A stretch of 48,207 nt of DNA from Candidatus Limimonas egerieequi (GCA_018064455.1 JAGHVH010000011.1:1-48207); one strand, 5' to 3'. Positions 8,326 to 18,240 are shown, counted from the first letter of the stretch. Program-made: numbers and translations. Notes: generated by a model from the letters alone, not told the origin.

Positions 8326-11300
8326 ATGATTTTAAAGGCACTCGAAATGCAAGGATTTAAGTCCTTCCCAGACAAAACTGTTCTCAGTTTTGACAAGGGA
8401 ATGACTGCCGTTGTCGGACCAAATGGTTCTGGTAAGAGTAACATCTCTGACGCGGTTCGTTGGGTTCTTGGCGAGCAATCAACAAAAAACCTTCGTGGTT
8501 CAAAGATGGAAGATGTTATCTTCGGCGGAACGAGCATTCGAAAGGCTCTTGGTTACGCCGAGGTTACTTTGCGTCTCGATAACAAAGATAGAAGTCTCAA
8601 CAATGACAGCGATGAGGTTGCTATAACAAGACGTTACTTCCGCTCAGGCGAAAGTGAATATAGAATCAATGACCAGACAGTACGTCTTAAGGATGTAAAC
8701 GAACTCTTCATGGATACAGGTCTTGGTCGTGACGGTTATTCCATTGTCAGCCAGGGTAAGGTTGCTGACATGGTATCAGCAAAATCAAAAGAGCGCAGAG
8801 ATATGCTCGAGGAAGCAGCAGGTATCTCTCACTTTAGATATAGAAGAACTGACGCTATGCGTCGTCTTGACCAGACAGAGGAAAACTTAATCCGTCTTCG
8901 TGATATTCTCTCAGAACTTGAGAGCCGTGTTGGCCCACTCAAGGTTCAGAGTGAAAAGGCAGAGAAGTTCCTTGTTCTTGCCGATGAGAAAAAGACACTT
9001 GAGATTAGTCTTTGGCTCTACACAATTGACACATTGAAGGAGCGCCTTCGTGATCAAGAGCACAAGATTGAACTTTCTGATTCTCAGTACAAGGCTGCAA
9101 TTGAGGAACTTGAATCAATTGAGAAGAAGACAGATGAGATACTTGAGCGTTCACAGGAAATCACTTGTGAAATTGAAAACATCCGCGCATCAATGTCTGG
9201 CGCTGAGGAGAAGATTGGTGAGATAAACGCCAAGATTGCTGTAAACGAAAACTCTATCGAACACAATAACCAGTCAATCGAGCGTATTCAAAAGGATATG
9301 GAAGAAGCAACTGGTGAGCGTGCTGAAACAGAAAACAAGATAAAAGAGACAGAGGAAAAGATTGCCGAGCTTGAAGGTCAAGTAAAGGAAAAGCAAGAGG
9401 CAATGGCTGCTTTGACTATCGACACAGAGAGTCTTACAAAAGCAGATGATGAAAACTCTGACAAGACAATCGAACTTTCAAAGGAACTTACTGAGCTCTC
9501 AGAAAAAATAGCTGACGCTCGTGTTCGCAAAGCAGAGGCACTTTCAGGTAAAGAGGAAATCATCACTCGTAATGAGAATGTGGATGAGAACCGTGCTGAG
9601 CGTCAAAAGGTAATCGACAACTTTAAGAAAGAGCAGGAGTCTGCAAAGAAGGAACTTGATGATTGCCTTGATACAATCACAAGCGTAACAAACTCCATCG
9701 ATGGATATAAACTTCGCGCAACAAAGCGCCAAGAGAAGTTTGACTCACAAAGGTCTGAGGTTGAGGCAAAGCGTCTTGAGGTTCAGTCTCGCGAAGAGAA
9801 AATAATTATGCTCGAGGAACTCGAGAAAAACATGGAAGGATATTCCGGAAGTGTTAAAGCTGTTATCAAGGAGTCAAAAGGCGGTAAACTTCCTGGTATC
9901 CATGGCCCACTTTCTCAGATAATCAGCGTTAAGGACAAGTACTCAACTGCTATTGAAACCGCACTTGGTGCAGCTATCCAGCACGTTGTTGTAAACAACG
10001 AGTCTGATGCAAAGGCTGCAATCAAGTACCTCAAGGAACACAAAGCAGGCCGTGCTACATTCCTTCCTATTTCAACAATCAAGTCAAAGCCACTCGATGA
10101 GAAGGGACTTGATGATTGCTATGGATATATCGATATCGCAAGCAATCTTGTATCAGCTGATAAAAAGTACGATGAGATTATCAAGGCTCAACTTTGCAGA
10201 ACAGTTGTAACAGAGGACCTTGATAGTGCAATCTCTATCGGTAAGAAATATAAGAACCGCTTCAAGATAGTAACTCTTGATGGTCAAGTAATTAATGCCG
10301 GCGGTTCAATGACTGGTGGTTCCAAGGTTCAGAATGCTGGTATCTTGGCCCGCTCCGGTAATATCGATCAGCTTAGAGCTGAACTCTTAAAGCAGAAGGA
10401 TGTACTCGCTGGTCTTGAGGATGCATTCAAGACAACAACTGAGGAACTTGCAAAAGCAAAGGCAGAGCTTGAAGCATCAGAGGCAGACCTCATCACTGCA
10501 AATGAAGAAAAGGTTCGTGCGGAGAGCGCACTCAAACTTGTTGAAGGTCAACTTCAAGGTGTTATGGATGCAATCCGTGACCTTGATGAGGAGCAGGCAA
10601 ACGCACAGCTTCGTATAGACGAATTTGACAAGATTATCAAAGCTTCCGAAAAGGAAGAGAATGAACTTGTTGCAAAGTCTAAGGATGTTGAAGACAAGAT
10701 AGCAGAACTTACTGGTAGCAAAGAAGACCTTCGTCAAAAGCGTGAGGAAGCTGCCGAGAAGTCCAAGGCTCTTGAGATGGAAGAGATGGCTCTTTCAAAG
10801 GACATCCAGGCAAATCGCGATATAATCGAAAACCTTCAGAAGGCATCCGAGAGTTCAACAAGCAAAGAGGATTCTTTGAAGGCTGAAATCAAAGTGTTTG
10901 AAGACCTCAATGAATCCGCTCTCAAGGAAATGGAGGAACTCAAGGTTCAAGTTCAAGAGATCAAAGATGGTAACATCGCCTCTGAACAGAAGATTGAAGA
11001 ACTCACAGAAGAGCGTCAAAAGGCAGAGGCTGATTCAGGTAGCCTTCGTCAGCTTGAACGCGACAAGACAAATGAGCGTGAGCGCCTTTCATCTGACCTT
11101 GCTCGTCTTTCAGAACAGAAAGCGAATATGCTTCGTGAGTATGAGGAGACCGAGAACAAGCTTTATGAGGAGTATCAACTTACAAGACGTGAAGCATCTG
11201 AAATCTCTGATCCAGCTGAGGATCCAAAGCAGACCAAGGTTGACCTTGCTGAGGTTAAGAACAAGATTAAAGCACTTGGCTCTGTTAACGTCGGTGCAAT

Positions 11301-11895
11301 AGAAGAATATAAGGAAGTATCTGAGCGCTATGAATTCATGAGCACTCAGGTATCAGACATAGAAGTATCCAAGGCAGAACTCATCAAACTCATTGAAGAG
11401 CTCACTTCAAATATGGCTCTTCAATTCAGAGAGCAGTTTGCAAGAATTAACAAAGCATTCGGTGAGACATTCGTTGAACTCTTCGATGGTGGTAAGGCAG
11501 AGCTTCTTTTAGAGGACGAGCTCGATGTACTTGAGTCACCAATCGAGATCAAGGTTCAGCCACCTGGTAAGAACGTTCAAAATATCGATCTCTTGTCCGG
11601 CGGTGAGAAAGGCCTTTCAGCAATTGCTCTTCTCTTTGCGATACTCAAGGTAACTCCAGCGCCATTCTGCATTTTCGATGAGGTCGAGGCAGCGCTTGAT
11701 GATATCAATGTAACTCGTTACGCTCAGTACGTTCGCCGTATGACAAGCAATACGCAGTTCATCCTCATCACTCACCGCCGCGGCACAATGGAGGAATCAG
11801 ATATCCTCTATGGTGTAACAATGCAAGAGGAGGGCGTATCAAAACTCCTTGAACTTAAAACTGCAGAAATGGCTAAGAAACTTGGCCTTAACTAA
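8326..11895 (+). CDS. smc: Chromosome segregation protein SMC
   Basis: The 1189-residue condensin ATPase has its Walker A at GPNGSGKSN (residues 31-39). Long coiled coils lie at about 165-500 and 680-1020, with the hinge between about 505 and 665 (LPGIHGPLSQIISV through GSMTGGS). The signature LSGGEKG is at 1090-1096 and Walker B CIFDE at 1115-1119. It compacts and aligns replicated chromosomes with ScpA and ScpB, which are not in the window. Coiled-coil composition (Glu, Lys, Ala) is normal. It is followed 14 bases later by ftsY with an AAAGGAG site, the standard rnc-smc-ftsY order of Firmicutes. Confidence 0.97.
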   Translation: MILKALEMQGFKSFPDKTVLSFDKGMTAVVGPNGSGKSNISDAVRWVLGEQSTKNLRGSKMEDVIFGGTSIRKALGYAEVTLRLDNKDRSLNNDSDEVAITRRYFRSGESEYRINDQTVRLKDVNELFMDTGLGRDGYSIVSQGKVADMVSAKSKERRDMLEEAAGISHFRYRRTDAMRRLDQTEENLIRLRDILSELESRVGPLKVQSEKAEKFLVLADEKKTLEISLWLYTIDTLKERLRDQEHKIELSDSQYKAAIEELESIEKKTDEILERSQEITCEIENIRASMSGAEEKIGEINAKIAVNENSIEHNNQSIERIQKDMEEATGERAETENKIKETEEKIAELEGQVKEKQEAMAALTIDTESLTKADDENSDKTIELSKELTELSEKIADARVRKAEALSGKEEIITRNENVDENRAERQKVIDNFKKEQESAKKELDDCLDTITSVTNSIDGYKLRATKRQEKFDSQRSEVEAKRLEVQSREEKIIMLEELEKNMEGYSGSVKAVIKESKGGKLPGIHGPLSQIISVKDKYSTAIETALGAAIQHVVVNNESDAKAAIKYLKEHKAGRATFLPISTIKSKPLDEKGLDDCYGYIDIASNLVSADKKYDEIIKAQLCRTVVTEDLDSAISIGKKYKNRFKIVTLDGQVINAGGSMTGGSKVQNAGILARSGNIDQLRAELLKQKDVLAGLEDAFKTTTEELAKAKAELEASEADLITANEEKVRAESALKLVEGQLQGVMDAIRDLDEEQANAQLRIDEFDKIIKASEKEENELVAKSKDVEDKIAELTGSKEDLRQKREEAAEKSKALEMEEMALSKDIQANRDIIENLQKASESSTSKEDSLKAEIKVFEDLNESALKEMEELKVQVQEIKDGNIASEQKIEELTEERQKAEADSGSLRQLERDKTNERERLSSDLARLSEQKANMLREYEETENKLYEEYQLTRREASEISDPAEDPKQTKVDLAEVKNKIKALGSVNVGAIEEYKEVSERYEFMSTQVSDIEVSKAELIKLIEELTSNMALQFREQFARINKAFGETFVELFDGGKAELLLEDELDVLESPIEIKVQPPGKNVQNIDLLSGGEKGLSAIALLFAILKVTPAPFCIFDEVEAALDDINVTRYAQYVRRMTSNTQFILITHRRGTMEESDILYGVTMQEEGVSKLLELKTAEMAKKLGLN

Positions 11896-11909
11896 AAGGA
11901 GAATCCTTT

Positions 11910-13304
11910 ATGGGACTTTTTAACAGAAAGATAAACAAGGGCCTTACCAAGACTCGAGATAAATTCTCAAGCAACATTGATAACGTCCTTGATGCTTTTG
12001 ATGAAATAGGCGACGAACTCTATGATGAACTTACAGAAGTTCTAATCATGGGCGACGTTGGTGTATCTACTTCAGCATTCATTGTTGATGAAGTAAAAGA
12101 TCGTGTCGGCAAGAAGGGTATTAAGCACCCAACAGAGGTTCGCACCGTAATCAAAGAAGTAGTTGCTGACATGCTTGGCGAGGATCAGAAGATTGACTTC
12201 GTTACAACACCTGCCATCATCCTTGTTGTTGGTGTAAATGGTGTTGGTAAGACAACTACAATCGGCAAGATGGCTCACTATTTCAAAGAGCAGGACAAGA
12301 AAGTAATCTTGGGTGCAGCCGACACATTCCGTGCGGCTGCGATTGACCAGCTCGAAGTATGGGCTGAGCGTGCTGGCGTTGAAATAGTAAAGCACAAGGA
12401 AGGCGCAGATCCAGCAGCAGTTGTATTTGATACTATCAATGCTGGTATCAACAGAAACGCTGATGTTATCATCATTGATACAGCAGGTCGTCTTCATAAC
12501 AAGAAGCATTTGATGGATGAGCTCAACAAGATCTTTAGAGTAATTGATCGTGAACTTCCATATTCTGACCGTGAAATTTTCTTAGTACTTGATGCTACAA
12601 CAGGCCAAAATGCTGTAAGCCAGGCTAAGGAATTCATGGGTGTAACAGAAGTTTCTGGTATCGTTTTGACAAAACTCGATGGTACCGCTCGCGGTGGCGT
12701 TGTTCTCTCTATCACTAACGACCTCAAACTTCCTGTTAAATTCATCGGTGTCGGCGAAGGTCTTGATGACCTCCAGCCATTCTCTGCTGAGACATTTGCA
12801 GCGTCCCTCTTTGATGTTGAGGCACCAGAGGACGCTTCAAACTATGAGCCTATTATCACAGTTAACGAGGAACGCCTCGCTCGCGACAAAGCAGAAGCTG
12901 CCGCTCGTGAAGTCGCTCGCCAGCAGGCCGAAGAGGAAGCTGCTGAGAAAGCAAGGTTAGAAGCCGAAGCGGCAGCAGCTGAACTCGAGTCTCAAAATCT
13001 TCCTGCGGATGATTTTGATGAGAGCGATATAGTTGAAGAGTCGTCAGACTCTGTTACCTTTGAAGAGAAGGAAGAAGAGGCTATTGTAATCGAAGATGAG
13101 CATGAAGAAATTGTAGAAGAAACTATCGAAGAGCCTGAAATTATTGAGGAAGAACTCGCTGACGAATCGGAAGAACCTGTAGAGGAAATTGTTGAAGAGC
13201 CAGTTGAGGAAGAGCCAAAGGAAGAAAAGAAGGCAGAAGAACCAAAGAAGAAGAAAGGTTTCTTCAGTGGACTCTTTAGTGGCTCAGGAGAGTATGAAGG
13301 ATGA
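11910..13304 (+). CDS. ftsY: Signal recognition particle receptor FtsY with an unusual acidic C-terminal tail
   Basis: The NG GTPase core occupies residues 1-302: helical N domain, P-loop GVNGVGKTTT at 108-117, DTFRAAAIDQL, DTAGRLHNK at 190-198, TKLDGTARGG at 254-263 and GVGEGLDDLQPF. It docks SRP-ribosome complexes at the membrane. A 162-residue tail (303-464) follows: first an Ala/Glu/Arg helix, then a strongly acidic Glu/Pro/Val stretch, then a basic-hydrophobic end KKKKGFFSGLFSG (446-458). Acidic A domains and basic membrane helices are normally N-terminal in FtsY; here the N domain starts at residue 1. No frameshift is evident because rdgB overlaps the stop by 4 bases. Confidence 0.95.
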   Translation: MGLFNRKINKGLTKTRDKFSSNIDNVLDAFDEIGDELYDELTEVLIMGDVGVSTSAFIVDEVKDRVGKKGIKHPTEVRTVIKEVVADMLGEDQKIDFVTTPAIILVVGVNGVGKTTTIGKMAHYFKEQDKKVILGAADTFRAAAIDQLEVWAERAGVEIVKHKEGADPAAVVFDTINAGINRNADVIIIDTAGRLHNKKHLMDELNKIFRVIDRELPYSDREIFLVLDATTGQNAVSQAKEFMGVTEVSGIVLTKLDGTARGGVVLSITNDLKLPVKFIGVGEGLDDLQPFSAETFAASLFDVEAPEDASNYEPIITVNEERLARDKAEAAAREVARQQAEEEAAEKARLEAEAAAAELESQNLPADDFDESDIVEESSDSVTFEEKEEEAIVIEDEHEEIVEETIEEPEIIEEELADESEEPVEEIVEEPVEEEPKEEKKAEEPKKKKGFFSGLFSGSGEYEG

Positions 13305-13945
13305 TTTTTTTAATTGCGACTTCCAACAAGGACAAGATGATTGAGTTCTCAAGAATTCTTGGACCTCTTGGAATAGAAATAAAAATGCCTCATGAACTTG
13401 GCCTTGAGTTGCCAGAGGTTGATGAGACAGGAACTACATTTAAAGAGAATGCAATGCTCAAAGCCGAGGCAGGCGCAGCATTTTCTGGTTTGCCAACACT
13501 TGCCGATGACTCGGGCATCTGTGTTGATGCCTTGGGTGGCGCACCTGGAATTTTCTCCGCACGTTATAGCGGAGATGAAGCAGGTGCAAAAATGGACAAG
13601 AATAAGGCAAACAATGAAAAGTTGCTGCGTGAACTTGAAGGCGTTCCAATGGAGGAACGCACAGCGCATTATACTTGCGCTATCGCCTGCGTAATGCCAG
13701 ATGGCAGAAAGTATCTCGCTGAAGGCTACTGTTTTGGACACATCGGCTTCGAGGAGAGAGGAACTAACGGCTTTGGTTATGATCCTCTTGTACTTATCAA
13801 TGTTGAAGCAGAAGCAACAGAGGGCGCAGAGCCTGGCACATTGACAGTAGGCGAGATAGACCCTGATGTAAAAGATTCATTTAGCCACAGAAGCAGAGCA
13901 CTTCATAAGATGTGCGATATATTGAATGAGGTTTTGTATGACTAG
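13301..13945 (+). CDS. rdgB: XTP/dITP diphosphatase (RdgB/HAM1 family)
   Basis: The 214-residue pyrophosphatase removes non-canonical purine triphosphates (dITP, XTP) from the nucleotide pool. Family motifs are LIATSNKDKMIEF at the N-terminus, the metal and substrate loop LADDSGICVDALGGAPGIFSARYSG (about residues 66-90), GTNGFGYDPL and the late FSHRSRAL. It overlaps ftsY by 4 bases and the following CRM-domain gene by 8 bases. About 15 residues near 165-185 (EATEGAEPGT) form an acidic insertion before the last motif. Confidence 0.94.
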   Translation: MIFLIATSNKDKMIEFSRILGPLGIEIKMPHELGLELPEVDETGTTFKENAMLKAEAGAAFSGLPTLADDSGICVDALGGAPGIFSARYSGDEAGAKMDKNKANNEKLLRELEGVPMEERTAHYTCAIACVMPDGRKYLAEGYCFGHIGFEERGTNGFGYDPLVLINVEAEATEGAEPGTLTVGEIDPDVKDSFSHRSRALHKMCDILNEVLYD

Positions 13946-14312
13946 TAAAGAAAGAGCAAAATTTAGAGCAGAGGCTCACAACTTGACACCTGCATTCCAG
14001 ATTGGCAAGTACGGTGTAACTGAGCCAGTAGTAGCTCAGACAGAGGAAGTACTTGATGCCAAAGAACTCATCAAGGTTAAGGTACTCCTTGAATCATGCC
14101 CAGAAACACCACGCGAAGTTGCTGATAAGCTTAGCGCTAAAACTGGCGCTGATGTAATTGGCGTTATCGGTGGCGTTATTATACTTTATCGCTATAGCGA
14201 ACCACTCCATGAGAAAGCTATAAAGAAGGCAGCAAACATCAAAAAGGCTAAGAAAGATGCTGCAAGTAACAATTATGGCGGAAGGTACGACAAGGACAAA
14301 TGGAAAAAATAG
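13938..14312 (+). CDS. yhbY: CRM-domain (YhbY family) RNA-binding protein
   Basis: The 124-residue protein has the CRS1/YhbY fold. It opens with TSKERAKFRAEAHNL, followed by PAFQIGKYGVTEPV, a conserved LIKVKVL strand and GADVIGVIGGVIILYR, where GxxG contacts RNA. YhbY-type proteins associate with pre-50S particles. I set the start at the ATG at 13938, preceded by TGAGG; the longer frame from 13926 would add four residues (MRFC) not typical of the family. A basic lysine-rich tail (about residues 94-124) extends beyond the domain. It overlaps nadD by 13 bases. Confidence 0.9.
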   Translation: MTSKERAKFRAEAHNLTPAFQIGKYGVTEPVVAQTEEVLDAKELIKVKVLLESCPETPREVADKLSAKTGADVIGVIGGVIILYRYSEPLHEKAIKKAANIKKAKKDAASNNYGGRYDKDKWKK

Positions 14313-14908
14313 GCATTTTTGGTGGAACTTATAATCCTCCACACGTTGGACATCTTAATATTGTTTCAAAGTTTGTGGCGGAATATGAGCTCGACCGTGT
14401 GCTGATTATTCCTACTTTTGTTCCGCCGCACAAGGTTACCCCTGACCTTGTGCCAGCAAAGGATAGAATGGAGATGTGCCGTCGCACATTCTCTGATCCT
14501 ATTTTTGAAGTTAGTGATATTGAAATTGAGCGTCAAGGCAAGAGTTATACTTATGACACTTTGATTGAGCTCAAAGGACTTTATAAAAAAGCGCAGTTCT
14601 ATTTCCTTTGTGGTGACGACATGCTGTTGTCACTTCACACATGGCATAAGCCAAAAGGAATCCTTGACTATTGCACTATTGTCTCAACTGTAAGAAGTGA
14701 TGACTTGAGGCTTGAGGATTTGGAAGCTTATGCGAAGGAATATTTCCCTGCAGAGTTTTTAGAAGGCAAGATTCAATTTATGCCAATTGAGCCTTTGGAA
14801 CTCTCTTCAACAGAGATTCGCGTAAAGCGTAAGAACGGTGAATCTGTTGAGGGCCTTGTGACACCAGCTACACTTGAATATATTGAATCAGGGGGACTTT
14901 ATTTATGA
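14300..14908 (+). CDS. nadD: Nicotinate-nucleotide adenylyltransferase
   Basis: The 202-residue enzyme joins nicotinate mononucleotide and ATP to form deamido-NAD, the central step of NAD synthesis. The nucleotidyltransferase motif GIFGGTYNPPHVGHL is at residues 5-19, with the ATP-binding SSTEIRVKRKNGESVEGLV near the C-terminus. It starts inside yhbY and its stop overlaps yqeK by 4 bases (ATGA), the conserved yhbY-nadD-yqeK-rsfS order of Firmicutes. Confidence 0.96.
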   Translation: MEKIGIFGGTYNPPHVGHLNIVSKFVAEYELDRVLIIPTFVPPHKVTPDLVPAKDRMEMCRRTFSDPIFEVSDIEIERQGKSYTYDTLIELKGLYKKAQFYFLCGDDMLLSLHTWHKPKGILDYCTIVSTVRSDDLRLEDLEAYAKEYFPAEFLEGKIQFMPIEPLELSSTEIRVKRKNGESVEGLVTPATLEYIESGGLYL

Positions 14909-15477
14909 TGGAACGCAAGGATGAATTCGTTGAGGTTTTGAAAGCAAAACTCCAAGAAAAACGCTTTAAGCACTCGCTTAATGTCGCGGATGCAGCACTT
15001 GAGCTCGCGAAGCGATATGGCGAAGACGAGGAGCGGGCATATATTTGTGGTCTACTTCATGATGTAGAAAAGAATTCCCCAGAGGAAGAACAAAAGGGAT
15101 ATATGCTAAGGTTTGATGATATTCCAGAAGTGGTAGTTGCCACACCAAAACTTTGGCATGCACCTGCCGGTGCCGCTTTTGTTCGTGATGAACTTGGAAT
15201 CACTGACCCAGAGATGGTCTCAGCTATTAAATATCACACAACTGCAAAGGCTAATATGACTATGCTTGAAAAGATTATTTACATAGCTGACTTTATTTCA
15301 GATGAGCGTGACTATCCTGGGGTTGATGAAGTGCGAGAAGCAGCATTTCGTGATATAAATGAAGCAGTGCTTATTGGTACACGCTTTACACTTGAGGATT
15401 TGCTCAGACAAGGTAGAGTAATCAATCAAGATACAATAGATGCGTACAATGAAGTATGCAAGTATTTTAATTATTAA
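14905..15477 (+). CDS. yqeK: HD-domain hydrolase YqeK
   Basis: The 190-residue HD-superfamily phosphohydrolase has its metal-binding residues in KHSLNVADAALELA and GLLHDVEKN, with later HAPAGA and a KYHTTAKANMTMLEKIIYIADFI block. Members of this family hydrolyse diadenosine tetraphosphate symmetrically (established for YqeK homologues). A GGGGGA site at 14891-14896 lies 8 bases before the ATG at 14905; a second ATG follows directly and could also be used. It is co-transcribed with nadD and rsfS by position. Confidence 0.92.
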   Translation: MMERKDEFVEVLKAKLQEKRFKHSLNVADAALELAKRYGEDEERAYICGLLHDVEKNSPEEEQKGYMLRFDDIPEVVVATPKLWHAPAGAAFVRDELGITDPEMVSAIKYHTTAKANMTMLEKIIYIADFISDERDYPGVDEVREAAFRDINEAVLIGTRFTLEDLLRQGRVINQDTIDAYNEVCKYFNY

Positions 15478-15490
15478 AGAGGCGCAACAA

Positions 15491-15823
15491 ATGACAGATA
15501 AAATAAAACTTATAGTCGATGCACTCGACAGCAAAAAAGCAATTGATATCAAGGTTTTAAAGATTGCTGATTTGACAGTTCTTACAGAGTACTTCGTTAT
15601 TGCAAACGGTACTTCTACAACACAGGTTAAATCTCTTGCTGAGGAAGTTGAGTTTAAACTTCAAGAGGCAAAAGAGGACGTAAAGCTTGAAGGTAAGGCG
15701 CAGGACTGGCAGCTTATTGATGCTGGCGACGTTATAGTTCACATCTTTACCCCTGATGCACGTGAACATTATAACCTTGAAAAGCTTTGGGCAGATGCGG
15801 AAGAAATTTCCATAGAGGAGTAA
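15491..15823 (+). CDS. rsfS: Ribosomal silencing factor RsfS
   Basis: The 110-residue protein binds L14 and blocks 30S-50S joining under poor growth conditions. It shows the family pattern: LDSKKAIDIKVLKI, TEYFVIANGTSTTQVKSLAEEVE, the KLEGKAQDWQLIDAGDVIVHIF core and REHYNLEKLW. The frame is open further upstream, but the ATG at 15491 has a GAGGCG site and matches the family start (MTDKIK). The longer version would run into the end of yqeK. It stops 5 bases before leuS. Confidence 0.93.
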   Translation: MTDKIKLIVDALDSKKAIDIKVLKIADLTVLTEYFVIANGTSTTQVKSLAEEVEFKLQEAKEDVKLEGKAQDWQLIDAGDVIVHIFTPDAREHYNLEKLWADAEEISIEE

Positions 15824-15828
15824 TATAA

Positions 15829-18240
15829 ATGAAAGCGTATGATTTTAAAGAAGTCGAGCCAAAATGGCAGGCTAAATGGGAAGAAACTGGCGTATTCCAT
15901 GCAGAGGATGGCTCTCAAAAGCCAAAGTTTTATGGACTTGTAGAGTTCCCATATCCATCTGGTGCAGGAATGCACGTAGGTCATATCAAGGCTTATTCTG
16001 GCCTTGAGGTTGTATCAAGAAAACGCCGTATGCAGGGATACAATGTATTGTTCCCTATCGGTTTTGATGCTTATGGCCTTCCAACCGAGAACTATGCAAT
16101 CAAGACAGGTATCCATCCTCGTCAGGTTACCGACATGAACATTGAGCGTTTCTCAACACAGCTCAAGAAGGTTGGTTTCTCTTTCGACTGGAACCGTGTA
16201 ATAGATACAACAGAAGAGGGATACTACAAGTGGACACAGTGGATTTTCCTCAAGATGTTTGAAAACGGCCTTGTTTTCCGTGATAAGGCTCTTGTAAACT
16301 ACTGCCCATCTTGTAAGGTTGTTCTCTCAAACGAGGACTCACAGGGTGGTAAGTGTGACGTATGTCACAGCGACATCGTTCAAAAGTCAAAGGACGTTTG
16401 GTACCTTAGAATTACTCAGTATGCAGATAAACTTCTTGAAGGCCTTGAGGAGGTTGACTACCTTCCAAACATCAAGCTTCAGCAGGTTAACTGGATTGGT
16501 AAATCAACTGGTGCTTTCGTAAACTTTGATGTTAAGGGCTCTGACAACGAGCAGCTTAGAATTTATACAACTCGTCCAGACACTCTCTATGGTGTAACTT
16601 TCATGGTTATGGCTCCAGAGCATCCAATGATTGATAAGTATGCAGATAGAATCTCTAATATGGATGAGATTAAGGCATATCGTGCTGAATGCGCAAAGAA
16701 GACAGAGTTCGAGCGTACACAGCTCGTAAAGGAAAAGACTGGTGTTAAGATTTCTGGTCTTTCAGGCATCAACCCTGTTGATGGTCGTGAAATCCCAATC
16801 TATGTAGCTGACTATGTAATGATGGGTTACGGCACAGGCGCTATCATGGCAGTTCCTGCTCATGACCAGCGTGACTATGACTTCGCTAAGAAGTTTGGCA
16901 TTGATATTATTGAGGTTATCAAGGGTGGCGACATCTCAGTTGAAGCTTACACAGGCGACGGTGAGATGGTTAACTCTGGTGAACTCAATGGCCTTACAAA
17001 CAAAAAGGATTCTATTGATAAGATGATTGCAGTTCTTGAGCAGAAGGGTTGCGGTGAAAAGGGCGTTCAGTACAAGATGAAGGACTGGGCATTCAACCGT
17101 CAGCGTTACTGGGGCGAACCAATTCCAATCGTTCACTGCCCAACTTGTGGCATGGTTGCTGTTCCTTATGAGGAACTTCCACTTAAATTGCCAGTAGTAG
17201 AGCAGTTTGAGCCTGGTCAGGACGGCGAAAGCCCACTTGCCAAGATTGATTCATATGTAAACTGCAAGTGTCCAAAGTGTGGTGGCGACGCAAAGCGTGA
17301 AACAGATACAATGCCACAGTGGGCAGGTTCTTCTTGGTATTATCTTCGCTATATTGATCCAAAGAATAGCGAGCGTTTCGCATCTATGGACAAGCTCAAT
17401 TACTGGGGTCAGGTTGACTGGTATAACGGCGGTATGGAGCACGTTACACGTCATATGATCTATTCACGTTTCTGGCATAGATTCCTCTATGACATTGGCG
17501 AAGTTCCAACAAAAGAACCATATGCTAAGCGTACAGCACAGGGCCTTATCCTTGGTCCTGATGGTGAAAAGATGTCAAAGTCAAAGGGCAACGTAATTGA
17601 CCCACTTGACGTTGTTAATGAATATGGTGCAGATGTACTTCGTACCTATGTACTCTTCATGGGTGATTATGAGAAGGCAGCTCCTTGGTCTGAGTCATCA
17701 GTTAAGGGCTGTAAGCGTTTCCTTGAAAGAGTTTGGGCACTTCAGGACATCCTTGTTCCAGGAGATTCATTCTCAAAGGAACTTGAAGTTCCAATGAACA
17801 AGACAATCAAGAAGGTATCAGAGGATATCGAAAATATGAAGTACAACACAGCAATCGCTGCTATGATGGCACTTCTTAATGATATCTACGACAACGGTAA
17901 GATTAACGTTGCTGAGTACAAAGCACTTCTTACAATCCTCAATCCATTTGCTCCTCATATCACAGAGGAAGCTTGGGAAGCACAAAACTTTGGTGGAATG
18001 CTTGCAAATGGCAATTGGGTAGACTGGGATGAAGCAAAGTGCGTTGACGATACAGTTGAAATCGTAGCTCAGGTTAACGGTAAAATCCGTGCAAAACTCA
18101 TGGTTGCTACAACTGCTACTAGCGACGAAGTTATTGCTCTTGCAAAGGCAGATGAAAAGGTAGCTGCAGAGGTTGAAGGTAAGACAATTGTTAAGGAACT
18201 CTATGTTCCAGGACGCCTTGTAAACATCGTAGTTAAATAA
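15829..18240 (+). CDS. leuS: Leucyl-tRNA synthetase
   Basis: The 803-residue class I synthetase has the HIGH-type motif HVGH at residues 49-52 (within PYPSGAGMHVGH) and KMSKS at 581-585. Two cysteine clusters, CPSCKVVLSN...CDVCHSD and CPTCG...CPKCGG, fit the zinc-binding insertions. The CP1 editing domain (about 225-410) contains GYGTGAIMAVPAHDQRD with the conserved threonine and aspartate needed to clear mischarged tRNA. A GAGG site precedes the ATG. It is the last gene of the long run beginning with dprA; an MscS-type gene follows 12 bases later. Confidence 0.97.
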   Translation: MKAYDFKEVEPKWQAKWEETGVFHAEDGSQKPKFYGLVEFPYPSGAGMHVGHIKAYSGLEVVSRKRRMQGYNVLFPIGFDAYGLPTENYAIKTGIHPRQVTDMNIERFSTQLKKVGFSFDWNRVIDTTEEGYYKWTQWIFLKMFENGLVFRDKALVNYCPSCKVVLSNEDSQGGKCDVCHSDIVQKSKDVWYLRITQYADKLLEGLEEVDYLPNIKLQQVNWIGKSTGAFVNFDVKGSDNEQLRIYTTRPDTLYGVTFMVMAPEHPMIDKYADRISNMDEIKAYRAECAKKTEFERTQLVKEKTGVKISGLSGINPVDGREIPIYVADYVMMGYGTGAIMAVPAHDQRDYDFAKKFGIDIIEVIKGGDISVEAYTGDGEMVNSGELNGLTNKKDSIDKMIAVLEQKGCGEKGVQYKMKDWAFNRQRYWGEPIPIVHCPTCGMVAVPYEELPLKLPVVEQFEPGQDGESPLAKIDSYVNCKCPKCGGDAKRETDTMPQWAGSSWYYLRYIDPKNSERFASMDKLNYWGQVDWYNGGMEHVTRHMIYSRFWHRFLYDIGEVPTKEPYAKRTAQGLILGPDGEKMSKSKGNVIDPLDVVNEYGADVLRTYVLFMGDYEKAAPWSESSVKGCKRFLERVWALQDILVPGDSFSKELEVPMNKTIKKVSEDIENMKYNTAIAAMMALLNDIYDNGKINVAEYKALLTILNPFAPHITEEAWEAQNFGGMLANGNWVDWDEAKCVDDTVEIVAQVNGKIRAKLMVATTATSDEVIALAKADEKVAAEVEGKTIVKELYVPGRLVNIVVK

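Noticed and set aside
12072-12509. 145-codon minus-strand frame inside ftsY
   Set aside because: Antisense shadow; the plus strand encodes conserved GTPase motifs through the same bases.
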